DNA from: RAM1 sp040376925
Lineage (GTDB): Bacteria > Pseudomonadota > Gammaproteobacteria > Burkholderiales > Burkholderiaceae_C
Direction: 5' to 3'
Length of the DNA: 39,863 nt
NCBI GenBank assembly: GCA_040376925.1
Contig: JBEIPU010000014.1
Span: 1 to 39,863, forward strand
Part shown: positions 36,364 to 39,863 of the stretch, piece after piece
Position numbering within the stretch: the stretch's first letter is position 1
Layout: each line of letters opens with the position of its first letter
Notes under the pieces: generated by a model
Database searches by the model: none
Seen by the model: only the letters and a program-made list of their open reading frames with translations
What the model was told of the DNA's origin: nothing
Program-made: the position numbers and the translations under genes

Positions 36364-36919
36364 TTGGAAATTTAATGGCCTCCGACCACTTTCACCAAGC
36401 TCAAGTGCCTAGAGCAACCATTTTCGGCTCTCGGTGCAATCAGAAGCCGCGGAGTTTCTGTGTAAGGGAATGTCTGAACAAGTCGTGAACCCCAAAAAGC
36501 TACTGCCAAGGCACCTGCGGAGGTTTTCAACTCAATAAGCCAAGAAGCTACCTCTTGACGACGGACCGAGGCGAGCACCACTCGAGCCGAAGGGCGGGTG
36601 TCGCTTTTAAGCCTCGCCAACAAAATCGTGTTGCTCCGCTAGTAGTCAGCGGTCTACAACGGGTTTATGCTGAGAGCCATGTCGTACTCAGTCCGCACGC
36701 TCCACTGGCCCTTGCCCGTGCTCCGCCGTGCGCCGAGAAACTCGCAGCCTCCTCGCTTGGCATCACGCGGATCCTCTGTGAAGCGCGCTGTACTTGCGAT
36801 GAGCATGCGCTTCACATACGACGCTCCGACTCGAACTTGCCGGGCTCGAACCGTAGCCCGCGAACGTCTCGTAGTTTACAAATCGCGCCAGCGCCCATTG
36901 CTCGCTTCTTAGCACTCAA
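36364..36919. other. Gap of over 550 bases without a supported gene
   Basis: Open frames exist on both strands here, but none has family sequence or a good ribosome-binding site. At 36463-36482 lies a stretch (AAGGGAATGTCTGAACAAG core) that from memory recalls terminal repeats of some IS5-group insertion sequences; no second copy was found. Base use is mixed, and the block may be a scar of older insertions between the transposition genes and the cargo. Confidence 0.35.
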
Positions 36920-36944
36920 GGGCTCCTGGCAACATCAGGAGCCC
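36920..36944 (+). promoter_or_regulatory. Perfect hairpin covering the Shine-Dalgarno of the AAA+ gene
   Basis: Arms GGGCTCCTG (36920-36928) and CAGGAGCCC (36936-36944) pair without mismatch around a 7-base loop. The right arm contains AGGAG, which lies 7 bases before the GTG at 36948. No T-run follows, so it is not a normal terminator. As RNA it would hide the ribosome-binding site and could keep translation low. Confidence 0.55.
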
Positions 36945-36947
36945 ATT

Positions 36948-38213
36948 GTGAGAAACGTAAGTATTTCCAAGCAGCCAGCAGTCGCTGGCTACGACTTCCA
37001 CTTCTTTGAATGTCCCCAGAGCGGCATTCACAAGCTTTTGCTGCCCGACCAACTGGTGTCTGAGCTGGCGCAAACTGCCATTGCACCGGAATCAAAGCCT
37101 CCTTCTTCTTCAGATCCAGCGCTGCAACCTCTTGCCGACCTCCTGGGCAACAAGACAAGTACCAAAGATTCCGCGCGTGACCAAACCTGGGCCAAGGCGC
37201 ATAACGAGGATGTCGATGAAGATCATCTCTGGCGAGACATCGCTAGCCGACCTGTAGATCACCGGTGCGAATATCAAGTTTTTGAAGCAAGCCAGGCCGT
37301 TGCGCTCTCTCGAGTGTGCAAGAGAGTGGTTAGGGAGGACCGTGCACGGCTTGACGACGTCTACAGGAGGCTTGTGCTGCAGGAGTCCTGTCATCGGAAG
37401 TTGGCTACAGCGGGCGCGGTAGCCCTGAATCGAATGAGAAAGATCCAGCCGCACATGGCCGAGGTCATTGAGTTCGTTCAACGCCATCTGAATCTGGCCC
37501 AGTACAGCACAAGCCCTCAACCGATACCTCCATTTCTCTTGGTCGGGGACCCAGGGATTGGCAAGACCCACTTTGCCCAAGCGCTCGCGCAGGCGCTAGG
37601 TGCGCCGCTTCGCATCCAGAGAATGGACACTGACGTCACTAGTTCTTTTTTGCTTGGCAGTGACAAGAAGTGGGGTACTTCCCAGCACGGAATCGTGTTC
37701 GAGATGGTTGTGCTGGGCGAGTACGCTGACCCAGTGATCCTCGTGGACGAGATTGACAAGGGAGATCGAGCCCAGGAGCGCCCTCAGACAGGCTTGTATT
37801 CCCTCTTGGAGCCAGCTACGGCCACACGCGTTCGGGACATCTCACTGGACTTTGAGTTCGATGCCAGTCAAGTGACTTGGATCTTCACAGCAAACGACGC
37901 ATCGCGTCTGGATCAGCCGCTTCGCAGCAGACTTCGAGAATTCCGGATCGAATTGCCCGACGCTGAGCAAAGCCTTGTCTTGGCCGCTGAAGTCATGAGG
38001 GCTGCCATTTCGGACATGCAAGTTGGCGGGTTTAGCCCGGAACTCTTTCGTCTGCATCGGCACCTGGCTCACTTGCCTGCCCGCGCGATTCGACAGATCA
38101 CCCAGGATGCCGTGGCTAAGGCCGTAGCCGCTTCACGCTTCGCGCTTTCAGAGCGGGATCTCCCCAGCTTCTTGGTGCCGTCGGGTCATACGCCCCAATG
38201 TCACCTGCACTAG
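36948..38213 (+). CDS. Lon-like AAA+ ATPase without protease domain
   Basis: A 421-residue protein (from GTG). Residues 1-110 are unlike known domains; 112-185 are helical and lead into the AAA+ core: Walker A GDPGIGKT (200-207), Walker B VILVDEID (263-270), sensor 1 FTAND (313-317) and arginines R327/R329 in LRSRLREF. The stretch LYSLLEPATATRVRDISLD with DASQVTWIFTAND follows the Lon pattern of EPxxNxxFxDxYL and SxVxFIxTAN. The chain ends after the small lid domain, with no Ser-Lys protease. It may act as a remodelling motor. The GTG is preferred because AGGAG precedes it; the open frame back to 36555 shows no conserved sequence. The HAD gene follows after 9 bases. Confidence 0.8.
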   Translation: MRNVSISKQPAVAGYDFHFFECPQSGIHKLLLPDQLVSELAQTAIAPESKPPSSSDPALQPLADLLGNKTSTKDSARDQTWAKAHNEDVDEDHLWRDIASRPVDHRCEYQVFEASQAVALSRVCKRVVREDRARLDDVYRRLVLQESCHRKLATAGAVALNRMRKIQPHMAEVIEFVQRHLNLAQYSTSPQPIPPFLLVGDPGIGKTHFAQALAQALGAPLRIQRMDTDVTSSFLLGSDKKWGTSQHGIVFEMVVLGEYADPVILVDEIDKGDRAQERPQTGLYSLLEPATATRVRDISLDFEFDASQVTWIFTANDASRLDQPLRSRLREFRIELPDAEQSLVLAAEVMRAAISDMQVGGFSPELFRLHRHLAHLPARAIRQITQDAVAKAVAASRFALSERDLPSFLVPSGHTPQCHLH

Positions 38214-38222
38214 GACCAGGAT

Positions 38223-38726
38223 ATGACCCAATCGAGTCAATCACACAATCCGGTCCTCTTTCTGGACTTCGACGGCGTACTACATACAGTGCATGCGCAA
38301 GCGGACCAGCTGTTCACGGCTATTCCGCTGCTGGAGCTGGTTCTTCGCGAATTCCCGAATTTGGATGTCGTAGTGTCCAGCTCGTGGCGGGAAGTGCATC
38401 CACTGGACGAATTGCTGGAGTATTTCTCGGCTGACATTCGCAGTCGTTTCATCGGAATCACACCCGCCCGGCCAGAGCTTGCTGAGGTTCCGGATGACCT
38501 TTGGTCATACGTGCGAGAAGGCGAATGTGCGGTGTGGATTGCTCGCCATCGACCCTGGGTTCCTTGGATAGCCGTCGACGACGATGCTTGGCGCTTCAAG
38601 CCTCATTCGAAGCGGCTCTTTCTGGTGGAGGGGAAAATTGGACTTACGGCTGAAAGCGTGAACGCGCTTCGTAAAAGGCTGGAAGCGCTAGCGCCGGTGG
38701 GACGCAAGCGTAACCCGCCGGGCTGA
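38223..38726 (+). CDS. HAD-fold protein of the 'Swiss Army knife RNA repair' type
   Basis: A 167-residue single-domain HAD protein. Motif I is FLDFDGVLH (D15, D17), motif II VVSSSWRE (serines 52-54), and motif IV AVDDDAW (D119-D121). This compact form, with no cap domain, matches the HAD domain first noted in multi-domain RNA-repair proteins and now found alone in many mobile elements. The likely reaction is removal of a phosphate, perhaps from nucleic-acid ends, but no substrate is shown. The ATG has AGGA upstream and lies 9 bases after the AAA+ stop; the zinc-site protein follows after 10 bases. Confidence 0.82.
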   Translation: MTQSSQSHNPVLFLDFDGVLHTVHAQADQLFTAIPLLELVLREFPNLDVVVSSSWREVHPLDELLEYFSADIRSRFIGITPARPELAEVPDDLWSYVREGECAVWIARHRPWVPWIAVDDDAWRFKPHSKRLFLVEGKIGLTAESVNALRKRLEALAPVGRKRNPPG

Positions 38727-38736
38727 GGGCAAGAGC

Positions 38737-39024
38737 ATGCAAGTCTGGGTTCGAAACGGATGGCGTCCAATCGTCAATGCTGCGGCAGCGCAGCTGCGAT
38801 ACATCGGCGTCGAGGTCCTGGAGGCTCGCGAGAAGCTGGGCACGCTTCGGATTCACGTCCCTGCAAGGGACGGAAGGCGCCCTGAAGTGATTTCCATCAT
38901 CTACCAGGCTGCGCAACTGGCTGCTGAAACGTGCGACCTCTGTGGTCAGGCAGGGGCGCTGCAAGCGAATACGCCGTGGCGAGTACGGTGCCGATGGCAT
39001 GCGGACACTTGCCCGCAAACATAG
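38737..39024 (+). CDS. Small protein with a CxxC...CxxH metal site
   Basis: A 95-residue protein I do not recognise. The first 60 residues form a mixed fold (VWVRNGWRPIVNAAAAQLRYIG, then LGTLRIHVP). The end holds C66-x2-C69 and C85-x2-H88, likely a single zinc site, with an extra C92. The pattern CDLCGQAGAL ... VRCRWHA resembles small proteins found in phage and plasmid regions. It lies 10 bases behind the HAD gene and probably shares its transcript. It might be an adaptor or sensor for the AAA+/HAD pair; that is inference. Confidence 0.65.
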   Translation: MQVWVRNGWRPIVNAAAAQLRYIGVEVLEAREKLGTLRIHVPARDGRRPEVISIIYQAAQLAAETCDLCGQAGALQANTPWRVRCRWHADTCPQT

Positions 39025-39066
39025 GTAATTGCTTTGAGCGGCAAGATGTCGACGCTTTTTGAAGAA

Positions 39067-39096
39067 TTGATTGCCGCTGCGCAACTGCGGTAAACT
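39067..39096 (+). promoter_or_regulatory. Possible promoter of a short transcript
   Basis: TTGATT (39067-39072) and TAAACT (39091-39096) are 18 bases apart. The next coding start is far away, but a strong terminator lies only about 45 bases downstream, so the unit looks self-contained. Confidence 0.35.
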
Positions 39097-39102
39097 TAAG
39101 CT

Positions 39103-39175
39103 GTGACCACCCCTTGAACACGTTTGTGGGAATGTGCACTGAAAGCCAGATCCGTTGATCTGGCTTTCGCTTTTT
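39103..39175 (+). ncRNA. Candidate small RNA of about 70 nt
   Basis: The stretch between the putative promoter and the end of the terminator has no coding frame of note. A transcript starting near 39103 would have a short unpaired front (CTGTGACCACCCC...) and end in a stable hairpin with a U-tail, the usual shape of Hfq-type small RNAs. No known family is recognised, and it could instead be just the leader-less tail of the upstream operon. The gap 39025-39505 otherwise holds the coding fragment listed below. Confidence 0.28.
39141..39175 (+). terminator. Strong intrinsic terminator
   Basis: A perfect 12-bp stem (GAAAGCCAGATC / GATCTGGCTTTC) with a CGTT loop is followed by GC and TTTTT. It would end transcription of the AAA+/HAD/zinc-protein operon or of the small candidate RNA just before it. 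Confidence 0.85.
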
Positions 39176-39215
39176 CAGGACGCCTCTTTACTGCAACTGT
39201 AACAAAGGAGTGTGA

Positions 39216-39380
39216 ACCGGATACGGCACTGAACTGGCCGCGGGCAAGGAGACGCGCGAGATCAACGGCCTGATGTATGTGTTCCAGACGCCGATCCATG
39301 GCGACCTCGCCCTGATCGGAGTGATCTCGGTTTACGTGCACAACGCTCCGGTTGATTGCCCGGGTAAACCCTCGTATTGA
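39216..39380 (+). pseudogene. Orphan C-terminal coding fragment
   Basis: From the TGA at 39213-39215 the frame is open for 54 codons to the stop at 39378-39380 and reads like real protein (ELAAGKETREINGLMYVFQ ... ALIGVISVYVHNAPVDCPG). There is no start codon near its front; the first in-frame ATG comes after about 19 codons. It looks like the end of a gene whose front was cut off by insertion or deletion. I cannot name the family. Confidence 0.35.
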
Positions 39381-39505
39381 TTCCGGATCACCTTCTGTCC
39401 GTCTCGCATATTTCATGCTCTCGAAATCATTGGAGTGAACTTTCCAGCGCACAAATCATCTGTAGAAGTAGCTCCCAAAATCAAAGCCCTCCTACAATCT
39501 GCGCC

Positions 39506-39863
39506 ATGGGTGTCCGCCGCCGTCAACGCCTGCTCACAGTGCTCTTCGCGCTGCTCAGCCTGCTGTCCATGCAACTGGCAGTGGCCGGCTATGTCTGCCC
39601 GGTCGATTACAAGGTCGGCGAAATCGTCGCAATGGCTGAAGCAGGGATGCCGTGCGCTGGCGAAATGGCCAAAGTCGATGCCGAGCAGCCCGGTCTGTGC
39701 CACGCGCACTGCCACTCTGCTCAACAAACTGTCGACAAGGGTCAGGCGCTGACGCTTTCGGGAGTTATCGCGACGGGCTTCTCCTACACGATCGAGCCAC
39801 TTCGATCCTTCCCCGCGCGTCAGCCAGCGCACGTTTCATTCTTGTTGCGAAGCACGGCGCCGC
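39506..39863 (+). CDS. Secreted Cys/His-rich protein, copper-resistance-associated type (runs off the window)
   Basis: The frame is open from ATG 39506 to the end of the window (119 codons seen). It starts with a signal peptide (MGVRRRQRLLTVLFALLSLL, cleavage likely after AVA near residue 28), then YVCPVDYKVGEIVAMAEAGMPC and a metal-binding-like CHAHCH near residue 75. From memory such proteins sit at the head of Cus/Cop-type copper-efflux clusters in Burkholderiales, but the downstream genes are not visible. A TACAAT box at 39493-39498 ends only 7 bases before the ATG, so the mRNA may be leaderless. Confidence 0.6.
   Translation, partial: MGVRRRQRLLTVLFALLSLLSMQLAVAGYVCPVDYKVGEIVAMAEAGMPCAGEMAKVDAEQPGLCHAHCHSAQQTVDKGQALTLSGVIATGFSYTIEPLRSFPARQPAHVSFLLRSTAP

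Noticed and set aside
36555..36947. N-terminal extension of the AAA+ protein from an ATG at 36555
   Set aside because: The extra 131 residues are Arg/Ser/Pro-rich and without conserved pattern, no ribosome-binding site precedes 36555, and the hairpin with AGGAG stands directly before the GTG at 36948.
36948..38213. Full Lon protease
   Set aside because: The protein stops after the AAA+ lid; no Ser-Lys protease domain follows in any frame.
39046..39093. A 15-codon reading frame (MSTLFEELIAAAQLR) as a leader peptide
   Set aside because: There is no clear ribosome-binding site and it overlaps the putative promoter hexamers; too short to support.
36364..39863. A right end of the Tn7-like element inside the window
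   Set aside because: I looked for inverted copies of the GAAGTGA...TGTCA sites (TGACA...TCACTTC) behind tniQ and behind the cargo and found none with useful likeness; GAAGTGATTT at about 38885 lies in a coding region and matches only the first half.
30910..39863. CRISPR-associated (CAST-type) transposon
   Set aside because: There is no cas gene, no repeat-spacer array and no crRNA-like repeat; the only repeats are the left-end modules.

Overview
The window looks like a chromosomal stretch of a Burkholderiales bacterium, most likely Comamonadaceae (Rhodoferax/Polaromonas/Acidovorax type). This rests on the high GC, the densely overlapping genes, and the order mltG-tmk-holB-pilZ-tatD-ankyrin. 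The assignment comes from family knowledge, not from a search. A lower-GC block of foreign character starts at about 30.91 kb and runs to the right edge.

Layout. (1) 0.09-3.3 kb: an alkylation-related row of AidB-type acyl-CoA dehydrogenase, GST-like protein and Ogt-type methyltransferase, then a LapA-like membrane protein on the minus strand. (2) 3.9-8.3 kb: Tex, an HDOD protein and a patatin-like lipase. (3) 8.3-19.95 kb: thirteen same-strand genes, most with 4-bp start/stop overlaps, for making, modifying and transferring a heptose-type sugar: polytopic membrane protein, PhyH-type dioxygenase, GtrB-like GT2, GtrA, NAD-dependent epimerase, a UDP-glucose-dehydrogenase-like protein without the catalytic cysteine, SDR, Gfo/Idh oxidoreductase, HddA-type kinase, HddC-type nucleotidyltransferase, GmhA, GmhB and a transaldolase. 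(4) 20-26.3 kb: Fe-dependent alcohol dehydrogenase (-), HSL-type esterase, a hotdog-GNAT fusion, an O-antigen-ligase-like protein with a repeat tail, and YgfZ (-). (5) 26.4-30.9 kb: mltG, tmk, holB, pilZ, tatD and an exported ankyrin protein.

(6) 30.9 kb to the end: a Tn7-like transposon. It begins with two copies of a 39-bp palindromic module plus one outer half-site, 158 bp apart, which look like transposase-binding sites. The inner copy runs into the -35 box of a good promoter. Then come tnsA, tnsB, tnsC and tniQ. The TnsA-like protein lacks the expected catalytic lysine, and tnsB has an in-frame TAA between its DDE domain and its C-terminal domain, so the copy may be immobile unless the stop is read through. 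After a 584-bp gap lies a three-gene operon: a Lon-like AAA+ ATPase without a protease domain, a HAD-fold protein of the type linked to RNA-repair proteins, and a small CxxC...CxxH protein. Its ATPase start sits right behind a perfect hairpin that contains the Shine-Dalgarno. I do not recognise this trio as a described system, and it is the best candidate here for something new. The right edge holds a possible small RNA with a strong terminator, an orphan C-terminal coding fragment, and the start of a secreted Cys/His-rich protein of the kind found in copper-resistance clusters. I found no right transposon end, so the element may continue past the window with metal-resistance cargo.
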